Source: Hydnum rufescens UP504
Taxonomy: Eukaryota; Basidiomycota; Agaricomycetes; Cantharellales; Hydnaceae
Direction: 5' to 3'
Assembly (NCBI GenBank): GCA_014904985.1
Contig: MU128996.1
Coordinates: 186,418 to 231,346, forward strand
DNA: 44,929 bases
The notes beneath the pieces were generated by a model. The model had not been told where the DNA came from and did no database searches. It worked only from the letters and a program-made list of their open reading frames with translations. The position numbers and the translations under genes are program-made. Positions within the stretch are counted from its first letter, which is position 1. Each line of letters begins with the position of its first letter. This document shows, piece after piece, positions 32,270 through 43,790 of this stretch.

Positions 32270-33189
32270 CAGTATTTTACCACTCAATGAACACCCATCA
32301 CTCAATGACCACTTCTTAAATTCAGCTACTTCCACTGTTCAGATTTGTATGAGATTTGGACCATTGAAAGGAGCCCCTCATATGAGTAGGACCCCCAATT
32401 TTCAGGGAGTTCAGTCCCGTGAGTGTTGAGAAAGAAGTCAGTTAAGCACTGATTTCACACAGTTTTGATCATCACAGTTTTAGCTTAGGTTACAACTCCC
32501 ACCAGCTTGAACAGATATCTTTAAATATACATTAATAGTGAACATAAGAGTCATGTGCATGTCCCCCAGAGATTCTGGCTCTGCTAGAAGACCTGTGATG
32601 CTTGTTTTTATTAATGGTTTTGATGACGAATGAGCTGGCCCCCTTTGGATCCAACTTGATTCAATGCTTCTTCATAGGTGTGGATTCTAAGGAAGCAGAA
32701 GAGTGGAAGGCAGTGAGAAATGTGGCCCAGGACACAGGAAAGCTGGATAATGAGACTGCCCTTGCCCAGTGGGACTTGGGCCAAGCACTGGCTCATGTAA
32801 ACAGTACTGTTATTCCTCTCAAGCATATTTTTGCCACTAGGAATGTGATTTGGGAGATGAAAGAGGGAGAAGATGAGGGGGAGGATGTCAGCAATGATTT
32901 GGAGCCATCTGGGCACCAGTCAGATAATGAGGGAGGTATTGGAGATGATGATACTTGAAGTGGTCATTGAGTGGTGGGCTACTTTTGTGAATACAAACAG
33001 CCTCATTTACAGATTACTTTCTTGAAACCTTAGTTCTTCTTCTTTCACTTTCTAAGTCTGCACACTTATTCTTCATACATTACTCTACATATGTCCATAT
33101 TACTCCTAGTTCTTTGGGTGTTATGGTGACATGCAGTGACCATGAGAAAATATTCTCAAACCATGTGGTCATTGAGTGGTAAAATACTG
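32270..33189 (+). mobile_element. Pogo/Fot1-like terminal-inverted-repeat element, 920 bp
   Basis: The ends are inverted repeats: the first 21 bases, CAGTATTTTACCACTCAATG plus A, are matched exactly at the right end, and 25 of the first 26 agree. Both sides are flanked by TA, as expected for Tc1/mariner-superfamily insertions. The word CACTCAATGACCAC or its complement recurs inside both ends (about 32305, 32965 and 33170). The element sits in the Hsp70-like 3' flank beside gene B' and is absent from unit I. Confidence 0.7.
32602..32958 (+). pseudogene. Possible transposase C-terminal remnant inside the 920-bp element
   Basis: The frame of about 118 codons contains a central WKAVRNVAQDTG and ALAQWDLGQALAHVN part and an acidic C-terminus (EGEDEGEDV...). 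An acidic end and the position before the right terminal repeat would suit the C-terminal end of a DDE transposase, but I see no DDE catalytic motif, and the family is not identified from sequence. It may equally be an unrelated frame. Confidence 0.35.
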
Positions 33190-35292
33190 TACATACATAC
33201 ATACATCATCACAGCACAAGGTGGATAATAGATTCCAATCTACCATCCAAGAGTTACGGTCAACACCAAGGAACTATAATAAGATGAGGGCACGAGAACT
33301 ACAAGGATGACAGGTGACACTTCCGCATTTCACCCCCTTGTAAAGGAGCACACATCAAATCTCTACACCACAATATAAAATGATGTCAGTTCCGCTAGCA
33401 TTTCAGCAGAGCCAAGAGATGATGATCCTACCTGCGCTACCCATCTCAAACCCAAGGACGAAATCTGGATGGTGAAAGTACACATCAATCGTTACCACCC
33501 CTTAACGAAATTCACACCGACCAACGTAGAAATTCCCAAACGGCGAGGCCTCCACTTGTTGCCGGAAACTTGGGTACGTCCCGAGGTCAACACGACAACG
33601 GCACAATTCCTCACCTTCCTCTTCATCAAAGTACCGCTTAGTCTGTTCACCATTCGAGGTGTAAAGCACCAGTTTGAAGGTACAATCTGAACATTTGAGA
33701 GTTATTCGATAGGAATATTGCACAATGAACTCAGAGACGCATACCATATCGCGAGGTGCAAAGCTTACGCAGTCGGAGCTCGCTCCTACCCCCTTTCACG
33801 ATACTGGCCCCTCTCTTGACTATGTATTCCACCCTAGAAAATCAAACACAGCTCAGAACTCCAAGCGCCAAACATAAGGAGCCATTGTGGTCTACCTGTG
33901 CTCACAGAGTGTCCTGCCTCCAAGACTCGAAATGTAGACCAGTCTCATCATTCTGTCCTCCTGCTCAGCAGGTAACGCAACGTGCCTGAACACGTTCTGT
34001 GGGTGAATCACAGAGGAGACGAGGGAGCTAACACCGAATCGAGCTCCGCTGTGGCATGACGCGAGGTCTCCATCGGCTGGACGAATAACGGATACAAGAC
34101 TGGAGCTGAATTGGTCCTGTAAGAAAAAGATGGATTAATCCCCCTGAGAAATGGAGATGGAAGTGAATGTGACCAACAGTTATGCGCTGAAACAAGTACT
34201 CATTCGCAGAGAACCCGCCAACAAGAAGCAGTGCGTCTAGGCGTACCTTGGAAGCCTCCACATGCGTCGCAATAGAATGAAGGACCTGAATAGAACAGAA
34301 AATGATATCTATATGATGTTTCCAAATGAGAAAGAAAGAGCACTTGCTTGTTCAACAATAGGATCAAACACCTCGCAACGGAGAACGTCCCTGGGGATGA
34401 CTAATTCGCCATGGTCAAGCCCAACGGCAGGATCATCTAGAAACGACATTGGCTTAATGCAAGTACCAGCAGAAGGCAACGCAGCTTACGCAAATCCTCA
34501 ACATGAAGGCATTTGAATCGAAACAGTTTTGTGTCGTCCTTGGCACCTTGATACTCCAACTTCTCCGATCGCGAAAATGAGCGCACGAAGTGCGCTAGGC
34601 TCGCTTCGTCCAGATGCACTGGGTGAGCAGCGAGACGCTTCTGTACAAGCTCACGAAAACGCAAGTCCAAAAATAGAGATCCGCAATAGGACCCAGAGCA
34701 TGGAGCGGCCTCGACAATCTTAGGGGCTCCCAAACCTCCCAAGACATTGTATGTAGCCAGGTCCTAAAGGGTTTTGCATAAGGATGTGTTGAGAGCCAAA
34801 TATTCGAGAACGTACAATGGTAGCTCCACCGGCGTCACATATCGTGAGACCCCCTCATCGCCCTTGCTCGAATCTGAAGGCTGGTGAAAGGACGGAATGA
34901 ATTACGGAAACTTCCATCTCTCTATCAATTCAAGGAAGCGCATGAACAGCGTATCTGAGGTGGCAACGAAGCTATCATACGGAATAATGTGAAGCCGCTC
35001 CTGCCAATAGATGTCTTCAAATCCAGAATCTTGAACAACTAGGCCTCTATGCACAGAAAGCATCAGACAAGCACATGATCAATAGGTGGATTATAGCAAC
35101 GCTTTAATGGCAGCCTCCGGAAGAAGCAAAGATGCATGCAGACCCCATGATGAGGGAGCAGCTGTAATAGAGGGTTAGATAAGAGGTGAAGTGAAGGAAG
35201 CAATAATTGTAACGCACTTAGGTATACCTCGGCATGGCCTGGTGATGGTTAAAATTCAGCTCTCGAAAACAGGAGCGCACATAATGCACTTA

Positions 35293-36274
35293 TTGCAACT
35301 TGCAAAACCGAAGGCGCCGGATGAAAAACACAAAATTTTGCATCAGAAAGTATTTGGGTGATTACTCCTCCAATTCCTGGTGGTTTGGCTTGCTATCAAG
35401 TGAGACAGACTCGCCTTGATCGTCCGCAGGTGCTTGTACCCTTTGTGCAATAAAATTCAAAGATTTGATATTTGAGGTTTTCCCCAATTTTATTTCCTTC
35501 ATAGCTCTTGAACTACTGTGAATTGAGGAAAATAAACTATATCCCCTGAGAGCTGCTATGTCCCTCTAGGTGTTCCAAAAAAAATCAGGGCAATTGGAGC
35601 AAATTTCAGAATTTTGATGGTGTACCATTTGGCACTGAATTTAGGACCATAGCATGGCCAGTGAAGCCATGAAACTTCCTGTACACTGAACCTATCACTA
35701 TTACATCACTTTGGATGTAATTCCTGGATGATCTTTGCCTGGCAGCTCAGTGAGACATCCAAAGAGCCCATACCCGCAGAAGGGAAAAATTAATGGCTAT
35801 CTCAAAGCCAACCAATGCATGTTTCTGCCTAGCCACCAAGCATATATGCATCCTCCAGTTCATGGACTTCATTTTCCATCACAGCATCAACACTAGAAGC
35901 CCAAACAAGGCAGATGCTTTGGCTATTTGTGTTGTATCCCTCGGAAACCTACAGCCTCAAATTTTCTCCAACAGTCTTGAATTTTTTTTTCAGGCATCCA
36001 GAGTGGCATGGCAGCTCTCAGGGGATATAGTTTATTTTCCTCAATTTACAGTAGTTCAAGAGCTATGAAGGAAATAAAATTGGGGAAAACCTCAAATCTC
36101 AAATCTTTGAATTTTATTACGCAAAGGGTACAAGCACTTGCGGAAGATCAAGGCGAGTCCGTCTCACTTGATAGCAAGCCAAACCGCCAGGAATTGGAGG
36201 AGTAATCACCCAAATACATTTTGATGCAAAATTTTGTGTTTTTCATCCAGCGCCTTCGGTTTTGCAAGTTGCAA
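35293..36274. mobile_element. Long-TIR element, 982 bp, TA target duplication
   Basis: The two ends are inverted repeats of about 265 bp (35293-35563 and 36008-36274), starting TTGCAACTTGCAAAACCGAA. TA flanks both sides, and gene B in unit I shows the uninterrupted GCACTTAATGAACAC. The 440-bp centre has no convincing frame. Arms this long would form a strong hairpin if transcribed. Confidence 0.9.
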
Positions 36275-36369
36275 TAATGAACACGAGGCATTTTCTAGAT
36301 GAATCTGATTCTTCGTGTGCTAAGATGGGAATTGGGTGAGGAAAGTGTGTATGTTTTTGAATGATTTGC

Positions 36370-37015
36370 TGTCAGGGTTCGTCCGCTTCTTTTCCGATAA
36401 CTCCGGTTTGCTTCCAATTTGTCTCCGGTGCTCTCCGGGCTCCGTCAGTTTATTTCTTCTTGTTTCCGTTTGTTTCCGTTTGCTTCCGAGTTCGTTCTGT
36501 CACGTTTCATTTCTCTTTCATTTCCTTTGATTCCGAGTTACCCACGCTAGTACCTGTCCTTGTTCCTGGCCGCTCCCCTGTTCCTGTTTCCACCTCCCTT
36601 GTAACCACCCTCCCCCTTGATGATCACTCCCCTCGTAGTATAGCTGTCCTGTATAAGTAGTCCGGGGGCGAAGTCCAGAGGCCTCAGCTTTGGTCTCTCA
36701 GGATTTCCGCTATTACCCGGACTACAGGTTTGTCCTTGTACTTCCTTATGTCTTCTATGAAAACTCAGGATTTCCGCTATTACCCCGGACTACAGTTCCG
36801 AGTGTGGTCCAGCTGACTCCTCGAGCTTAAGGACCGTTGTACTCACCTCCGCCTAGACCCTTCCGGGCTGCTGGAGCTCTCCTCTGTTCTCCTCCGCTCC
36901 TCTTATCTCAGCCTTGCCCGGATTCCTTCGGACTGAGCCGGACTTACGCCGGACCTAGTTGGACTTATCCGTGTTTATATTTGTTTGGTGCTCTCGTCGC
37001 AGCGTGGCCCTGACA
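36370..37015. mobile_element. Solo LTR, 646 bp, target duplication TTTGC
   Basis: It starts TGTCAGGG and ends CCCTGACA, the terminal form common in fungal Gypsy-type LTRs. Exact 5-bp copies TTTGC lie at 36365-36369 and 37016-37020, and gene B in unit I has the empty site GATTTGCCCGCACC. Inside, about 31 bases around GGATTTCCGCTATTACC are repeated at 36697 and 36764. Confidence 0.92.
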
Positions 37016-38126
37016 TTTGCCCGCACCATCCATATACAAGAAAGATAATCTGCCACCAAATCCACAACATTTTTGGGGGGCTAAAATGAGGTGAATACCA
37101 AGTGTTTGAATGAGATGTGTAAGGCGAACTCCACCTGGAAGATCTCCGATTCAATGATGGTGCTCGGTGCTGAGCTCAGATCTAACCACAACTTGAACCT
37201 ATGCATTGAATTTAATTTGCCGTCTCCACCTGACATTAGAGGAACTAAGAAACGGCTTACCATTCACACCGTACCCAGCCTTTCTTCAAACTCATATCTG
37301 TTGCCTCAAGACCCCAAGCACGGATGTCGCCCAGGGTATCGTAGACGAGGCATGTAGGAATCTTAGAACAGGAATGGCTGGACCCCGGCCATGCAAGTAT
37401 CTGGTGGACTTCTCCAGGGCTAGAGATCGCATACGAAACACCTGAATGTGTAGCGCCAAAGTCGATGGAAACGAACACCTTAGGGAATTGAGATGGTGGA
37501 TTCTCTGCAAACACATCTGATGGAGCCCGCTGGTTGCTGGAGGCATCTCCAATGTGCCCAGTGATTACTAAGCAGGACCTGCAGTCAAGACGGCTTGGGA
37601 CTGACTGTACAACGCGCTGGGTGCGAACGCAGATCCCTTGACGAGAGCGATTCCATTTGGCTGCCGCAGAACACTCATTTCACAATCTGCATCATGAAAA
37701 AAAGGTTCCGGCACATTGAGCACGTCCATGGCAGTCATCGGGGTCATCGGGGTTCGGCGGGAATGTCTTTCCAATCCCAAATGCATTGAAGCAACATGTT
37801 GACCATTGAATGATGCAGCGATACGTGAACAAGAGCAGCCCATATTGTAGAAGGGACATAGCAAGGGGGCAGACACCCTTGAACTAGTTATACTTTCATG
37901 CGCATTCCCATTTCTGGCAACTAGCTAGTGGAGTTCCGTATTTGGGCGAGAGCCACCCCTGATTACTAAGCGGGTGAGAACAAATTCGTGATACTGGCGA
38001 GCCTCAAATGCTCAGGTGAATAGAGGCAGCAGCAGAAGAACACAGAGAGAAGTCCAATCGAGGGCATTGTGACCGAAGTCATGCAAAAATGAACACACCT
38101 GTCGACCCGAGATTATGAAACCGCCC

Positions 38127-38932
38127 AAGGGGGTGTAAGGAATCAAATACTGGAACTCAGGTCGAATTATGAACTTAAGACCTGAAGGGGGGGGGAGGGG
38201 GGGGGGGTACCTTTAAATCCGCCTATATCCATCGGAGCCGAGGCGGATATACGGACGTAACGGATGTAAGACCAAATATAGGCATTAATTTAACCCGTGA
38301 GAGCTTGGCACATGACCTGACTGTGCGGCATCACTTTTATCACCAGCAAGTCTCTTATCTGCCTAGGACTGCCGTATCAATGACCAAAAAGAAGAATGGC
38401 ATTATTATTTGACCTCAGAGTCAGCGTCATTTCTATTTTCTCCAGGAACTAAATTCAAGTCTCTATTCTAGGTCAATGAATGCTCTGACTGGGTGGAGGG
38501 GTGTCCAAATGTTGAAGGATCACTCGAGGATTCACGCAACAATCAGAGCTCAGGCTAACAAGGGTTTGGTACATCCTGAGACACTATACGAGGATGATGC
38601 TGACTAAGCAATGAGTCGCCTGTCCCCCAATTCCAACATGAAATGCCACTAAGAGGTCAAGTGACCCAAAATTGCAATACTGGTCAACAGGACTGAAGAT
38701 AGACAGGTCTGTGGATGGGATTAGCAGCTAAATAGGTGGCAAAGGGTAGAAGCGTGACCTCGGTTATCACCTACAGCTTGATTACCAATGTATTACCGCT
38801 TAAAACTATCCAGAAGCCTCATAAAGCATTCCTAACTTTCCCCAGTGACTCCCTTAAATGAGGTCAAAAAAAGTATTTAGGGTCCCCAGAGGGGGTACCT
38901 ATGTTCCCGGATTTGATCACGTGCACCCCCTT
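38127..38932. mobile_element. Mutator-like non-autonomous element, 806 bp, 10-bp target duplication
   Basis: The flanks 38117-38126 and 38933-38942 are both GAAACCGCCC. Unit I has a single related copy, GAAAGCGGCC, near 15656. The ends are inverted repeats beginning AAGGGGGTG and sharing ATCAAAT a little further in. A 10-bp duplication suits Mutator-like elements (usually 8-11 bp). No transposase frame is visible, and an LTR remnant (38510-38638) is nested inside. Confidence 0.75.
38510..38638. mobile_element. Degraded solo LTR nested in the 806-bp element
   Basis: It starts TGTTGAAGGATC and ends CCCAATTCCAACA and follows the LTR at 9819-9984 with many changes and about 37 bp less. No target duplication is visible, so it is an old or internally deleted copy of that family. 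Confidence 0.65.
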
Positions 38933-38942
38933 GAAACCGCCC

Positions 38943-40590
38943 ATACTAAAAACGGTACGGGTTTTTCATTGCCTAACCCGACGAATTAATCAAAACTGGT
39001 TTCCCAGCTTTAACACAAATGCCTATTCAGGGAATTACCCTGGGTATTCTGCATACGGATCGCACAGCCCAACTGTTGGCATTGGCAGCTGTATCACCGT
39101 CAGAGTCACGTGTGCCGTGAGGAATATCTGCCTTGCCCCCTTGCAACTGCCTCCAGGTATTGCACTCTCCAGACTGGTGCACGACAGGATGCTAATCGCC
39201 GGACCCGAACAAGTCTGTAGCATTTAGGATTGACTTGCTGTGGCCGAGCTTGCCAGGACTCAAGAGTGTCTTGCTGGCGCCGCCCACCTCCATGAGGCTG
39301 GGCCAATTAGCTGCACCTCTCATCCCACGTGTGCTTCAAGGTGAAATTGTCCCCTACCCCCCCTTGGACATCATACCTTACTGAATTAACGGCAAACGAC
39401 TCCCCGTACAGGTCACAAGATTCTCCGGGAATGGCGTTGTTTATGTTACTCCCTCTAGCTCTATGACGCAAATTTTCTGGTAGCTATAGTGGCCCACCTG
39501 CTTCAGAAGTAGGTGTATTGCAAGACCCACATACATGCCAAGGCACAAGGTAAATCTTCCAAGAGCCGAGGGCGACGTTGGTGCGGATCAACCCTCTTTC
39601 CTTTATTATAGGCCATGTAAGGGATACCAGGGGAAAACTCTGGTATAGGTAGGGACTCGGATCCCCGGCCTCGCATCCGGAATTTACATCTTGAGGGACA
39701 TTGACAAACGTTCGGCGCCGATATTGATCCTTCAACGCCGCTTTCAGAGGAGGGCAGATCCTTTTTTTTTCTGTTGGCCTTGTAAAAAATCCTGGAGGAC
39801 CTGTAGTGGCTGCCCCGGCCCTCATTAGCGCGAACCGATTGACCACAGTAAGTATCCTGCTTCTTTGGCATGTGGGATGCAATTTAGTGACACTGCCTTG
39901 GATGGGCCTATATTCCTCATTCTCGGTTGTTGTAGGGGCAATTATGCACAAAGGGGCGATTGGCACAGCCATCCTCGATTTCTTGGGATTTTTCATGTAT
40001 CTACCACGCTCACCCCAAGAATAGGGTCTTTCACAATAACAAAAATGAGACAAAAATAGTACCAAAAACAACACAAAACCAATTCAGTTGGCCTCAAAAA
40101 CGCTGTTTTTGGGTTCATTTGAGCTCTATCGTGAAACACCCTAATCGGACGCTGTTTTCGAACCTATAATGGCCACCAGCGGGGAATTTCGCCACTTTGA
40201 GGTATATTTCCATTGGGAGAGAGCACCCTAAATAAGGTTCTCTACGTCCAGGTTGTCAATTTGACTATCATGGGTTCCTAACTGCTGGGCCATTAACGCG
40301 GATAGCTGTCGAAAGCTCTCCATTGTTTCAGCGTATTACAAGAGGGGGAATTGCTCATTTATTGGCTTGGATCTGCACTGAAATTTTCTTCCCATACTGG
40401 AAACGTATAGGGACAAAAGCTAAACCGCATCATGCTGTCAAGTGTGCCCAGTGCCGAGCGTGTCAACTGGAAGTGGGGAGTATGTACGTGACTATTTCGA
40501 AAGAATGCTGTTATACAGGACCGATTCAGGTGAAAGAGCCACAGGATCCCGTACAACGAAAATCGGGTGAGCGGAAACATAATGTAAGAG
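38943..40590. other. Spacer upstream of gene C', copy of 15660-17263
   Basis: It matches the unit I spacer apart from the MITE at 40023-40142 and lacks the foldback element of unit I. A minus-strand frame of 196 codons (40074-39484) is longer than its unit I counterpart, partly because its start lies inside the MITE. I recognise no domain. Confidence 0.5.
40023..40142. mobile_element. 120-bp MITE, 3-bp target duplication AAT
   Basis: The ends AGGGTCTTTCAC and GTGAAACACCCT are inverted repeats with one mismatch. AAT flanks both sides, and unit I shows the empty site CCAAGAATCGGACG (about 16686). A 3-bp duplication is typical of PIF/Harbinger elements, usually TAA/TTA, so the superfamily is tentative. 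Confidence 0.85.
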
Positions 40591-40591
40591 A

Positions 40592-40600
40592 TATATAAAG
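40592..40600 (+). promoter_or_regulatory. Conserved TATA box, unit II copy
   Basis: TATATAAAG and the bases around it are identical to 17264-17272 in unit I. It lies about 610 bp before the C' start because of the solo LTR inserted at 40895. Confidence 0.35.
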
Positions 40601-40894
40601 GAGTGACCCCTAGTCGGTTTCAGACCAGGGCAACTAACCAGACATGCTACACAAGTCTGAAGCTTCTGGGTTGCTCCAGAGGCTCCAGACCATTGCTTCA
40701 CAATTTTCCGCATCCGGAAGGGGTGATATGCCCTGAGACATGTCCGGTTTTCCTGCTGAGGCAACCAGATGCCCTGATGTGTTTGGATTATACCGTGGAG
40801 GGGGATATCAAGGAAGGATATATCTGGCAATTAATTTAAAGAAAAATCACAGTCATGATTAGAGTTGGTAGCTGCAGATGCATATTGGAAGCTC

Positions 40895-41116
40895 TGTTGG
40901 AAGAGTAAGTCCACAGTCAAGTCTGAAGTGTTGGAGGTGCTGACCGAAGGACTGCAGAAGCTAGCAGCCCACTCGGAGGTCAGCTGATAGTGCGGCACCT
41001 TATCAATGCTGCAGGTAAGCGATTTATTGTCCCCTAATCCCCTATATATTTACTGTTGATTCATCATGTATATTCCCCGCTGAATTATAACCCATCCACC
41101 GAGTGTAAATCCAACA
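40895..41116. mobile_element. Solo LTR, 222 bp
   Basis: It starts TGTTGGAAGAG and ends AAATCCAACA. GCTC flanks both sides (40891-40894 and 41117-41120). Unit I shows AAGCTCGGGC without the element near 17552. The body does not match the other LTRs in the window, so it is a separate family. Confidence 0.8.
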
Positions 41117-41205
41117 GCTCGGGCATTGGAGAAAAAGGAAAGCAACACTAGGGGAAGCGGTAGCATCGCTCCTCCACGGGCTCGAATTATCTCGCATGCC
41201 ACATT

Positions 41206-43085
41206 ATGGGCTGCTCATACTCACGCATCGACGCCTCTTCCGACAAAGACCGTGTTCCACAGTGCCTCACATATTGGAGAAGTATTCCCTCCAAAACCCG
41301 ACGGTCTCGATCAGGATGCCCAATGCGCCGCAATCTGTTATCCGCCATGCATATTATGAACGAGGGCAGCCGAACAAAGCCATTCTGATCGAGGGGTCCA
41401 TTAGCGTACCCAGTGTGTTGTACAGGGAGTCCTGTTCACACCCGCGCGCTTAGAGAGCCGGAAGCTTCCGTAATTCGTACCGTCTTTTCCGGCACGTTCA
41501 AATTCCAGTGGGAGGCGTCACGATACCGATGCCGGTGGAGCCACTCGAGTATTCGCCTCTGCCACGTCCTTATCTAAGGCCCTTTAGGACTTGGCTACAT
41601 ACAATGTCCTGCGAGCTTCAGGAGCCCCTAAACTCGCAGAGGCCGCTCCACGCTCTGGATCCTACTCCGGATCTTTATTTTTAGACTTGCATTTCGCCAG
41701 CTCATGCAGGAACGTCTCGCTGCTCACCCGGTACATCTGGATGAAGCGAGCCTAGCGCACTTCATGCGGTCGTTTTTGCAATCAGAGAAGTTGGATTACA
41801 AAGGTGCTGAGGACGACATCAAGCTGTTTCGATTCAGATGCCTTCATGATGAATATTTGGGTGAGCGCCTGTGTCCTTCGCTGGTGTTCGCATTAAGCAA
41901 ATGCTGCTCTATATCATCCTGCTGATAGGCTCAACCATGGTGAATTAGTCATCTTCGGAGACGTTCTCCGTCGCGTGTTTGATCCTGCTGTTGAACAAGT
42001 GAGCACCCTTCCTTTCTCATTGGAAAAGACCATCATAGAGATATCTTTTTCTGTTCCACCCAGGTCCTTCGTTCTATTGTGGCTCAGATGCAGGCTTCGA
42101 AAGTACGCCTAGACATATTGCTTCTCGTCGGCGGTTTCTCCACGAACGAGTATCTCTTTCAACGCATAACTGTTGGTCACATCCCCTGTCGCCTCCATTT
42201 CTCCGATCACTACTCATCATTCTTATAGCAACGATTCGGACCCAGTATCGTATCGGTGATCCGTCCAGCTGACGGAGACATAGCGTCGTGTCGCGGTGGA
42301 GTTCAATTCGACGTTGGTTCTCCCATCTCCTCTGTAATTCAACCGCAGAATGTGTTCAGGCACGTTGCACTGCCCACTGAACTGAGAGACAGGACAATGA
42401 GACCGGCCTACGTCACGAGCGTTGCAGGCAGTTCGTTCTGTGAGTACAGGTAAGTTGCAATAGGCTCTTCGGTCTGATGCTTGGAATTCTGAATTGTGTT
42501 TTGATTCTATAGGGTGGAATACATTGTCAGGAGTGGAACTAGTGTCATGAAGGGAAGTAAGGACGAGCTCCGAGTGCGCAAACTTTGTTCTTCGTGATAT
42601 GGTATGTATTTCTATGCTCGATGTGGAGCATTCCTATCGAGTGATTGTGGCCCACCACTGTCAATTATTCAGATCGTGCCCTCGACATAGTGCTTTATGC
42701 CTCTAATGTTGAGGAAAGCAAACGGTCCTTCGATGAAGAAGAAGATGAGGAATTGCGCCGTTGTCGTATTGACCTTGAGACGTATCCCAGTTTCCTGGAG
42801 CAAGTGGAGGCATCGCCGTTTGGGAACTTCTACGTTGGTAGGTGTGAATATCATTGAGGGCTGTTGTGGCGATCAACATGTGTCGCCGGCGTAGATCTCG
42901 TCCTTGGGTTTGAGATGGAAACCGCAGGTGAGATTATCATCGCTTGCCTCTCCTAAAACGCTAGCGGGATTGATGTCATTTTTAATTGGGGCATAGAGAT
43001 TCGATGTGTGCTCGTTTACAAGCGGGTGAAGTGTGGGAGCGTCAGCTGTCATCCTCGCCGCCGCCATCTTTCCCCTCCTCTTTAA
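41206..43085 (+). pseudogene. Hsp70-like gene C', same internal deletion as C
   Basis: It starts MGCSYSRIDASS, then shifts frame. It has the same join of exon 1 to the REPEASVIRTVFSG region, so the IDFG half of the nucleotide-binding domain is missing. The rest keeps RLAAHPVHLDEASLAHFMRS, LLLVGGFSTNEYLFQRI, SIVSVIRPADGDIASCRGG, IDLETYPSFLEQVEASPFGN and the NWGIEIRC tail. Its C-terminal exons are cleaner than those of C (for instance VSVIRPADG where C reads YWIHAADRG). It cannot encode a working ATPase but could give a C-terminal fragment from MQERLAAHPV (41704) if transcribed. Confidence 0.8.
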
Positions 43086-43739
43086 TACACCTCTTTGGTG
43101 TTGACCATAATTCTTGGGTGGTTGGACGTCATGGATCGATTCCTCACTATGTCTCAAGCCCGTATCTGTGAACCCGAGAATTCGTTGAGATCGTGCCGGA
43201 GGAAAATAAATCTCAGAGCCACCTGACAAAGCAATCGATATTTTGACGGACGCGGTCTTTATTTCCCCCTCCTCCTCCGAAGCAGCGTTGAAGGGTGTAT
43301 ACCGGTGTTTATTATAACCCATATATATCCAAATCTGCCCTCCCGCAAAACAGTCTCCAAACGGAGATCTAGAGGTCGGCGGAGGTGTTACGGATAGAAT
43401 AACACTCGGCCTCGTCTCCACCAGAGTACAGGGTCTGTCGGCGTTAGTAGTGGTCGTGGTCTTTGAATAAGAAGTAATTATGGCGTGGGATTACATTACG
43501 GCAGTGGTGACGATGCTCCCTTTGGGCGGCCCAGAAATCACGCGCGAATGTTCAATTTAATTCTGGGGCGCTTGAGCACCTAAAGGCTGTGAGAGAATAC
43601 CTAATTTATATCCTGGTAGTACAAAGGCTGGTGCCGCCGCCAGGTTCCCTATTAGTCATCGTAATATATTCCTGAAAACGGACGCAAAACGACTAGCGAA
43701 GTTTGAATTGTGACCGTTACAATCTTCGCCCTATGAAAA
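43086..43739. other. Spacer between genes C' and D'
   Basis: It is the shorter counterpart of 19529-20346 and lacks the ~150-bp piece found there. No gene is recognised; the first 180 bp are the Hsp70-like 3' flank. Confidence 0.5.
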
Positions 43740-43745
43740 TATAAG
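43740..43745 (+). promoter_or_regulatory. TATA-like box of gene D'
   Basis: TATAAG lies 46 bp upstream of the D' start codon, the same spacing as in gene D. Confidence 0.45.
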
Positions 43746-43790
43746 TACCGCAAGGATGTAACCCCCATTGCGGTGTACCCCTTCCACGAC

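Larger units (their letters stand above)
33260..37843 (-). pseudogene. Hsp70-like gene B', interrupted by two mobile elements
   Basis: It starts MGCSCSRIAAS and keeps VSIDFGATHSGVSYAIS, PTCLVYDTLGDIRAWGLEA, LWLDLSSAPSTIIES, DAGGATVDLATYNVLGG, RLAAHPVHLDEASLAHFVRS and LLLVGGFSANEYLFQRI. A solo LTR (36370-37015) lies a few bases inside the intron after exon 3. A long-TIR element (35293-36274) sits at the last bases of exon 4, next to its donor. The intron after the GELVIPGDVL exon has a GC donor (GCAAGT), as in B. The donor after FQRIT, lost in B, is still GTTGGT here. As in B, the first intron cannot be phased cleanly. With 1.6 kb of extra DNA, normal splicing is doubtful. Confidence 0.75.
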
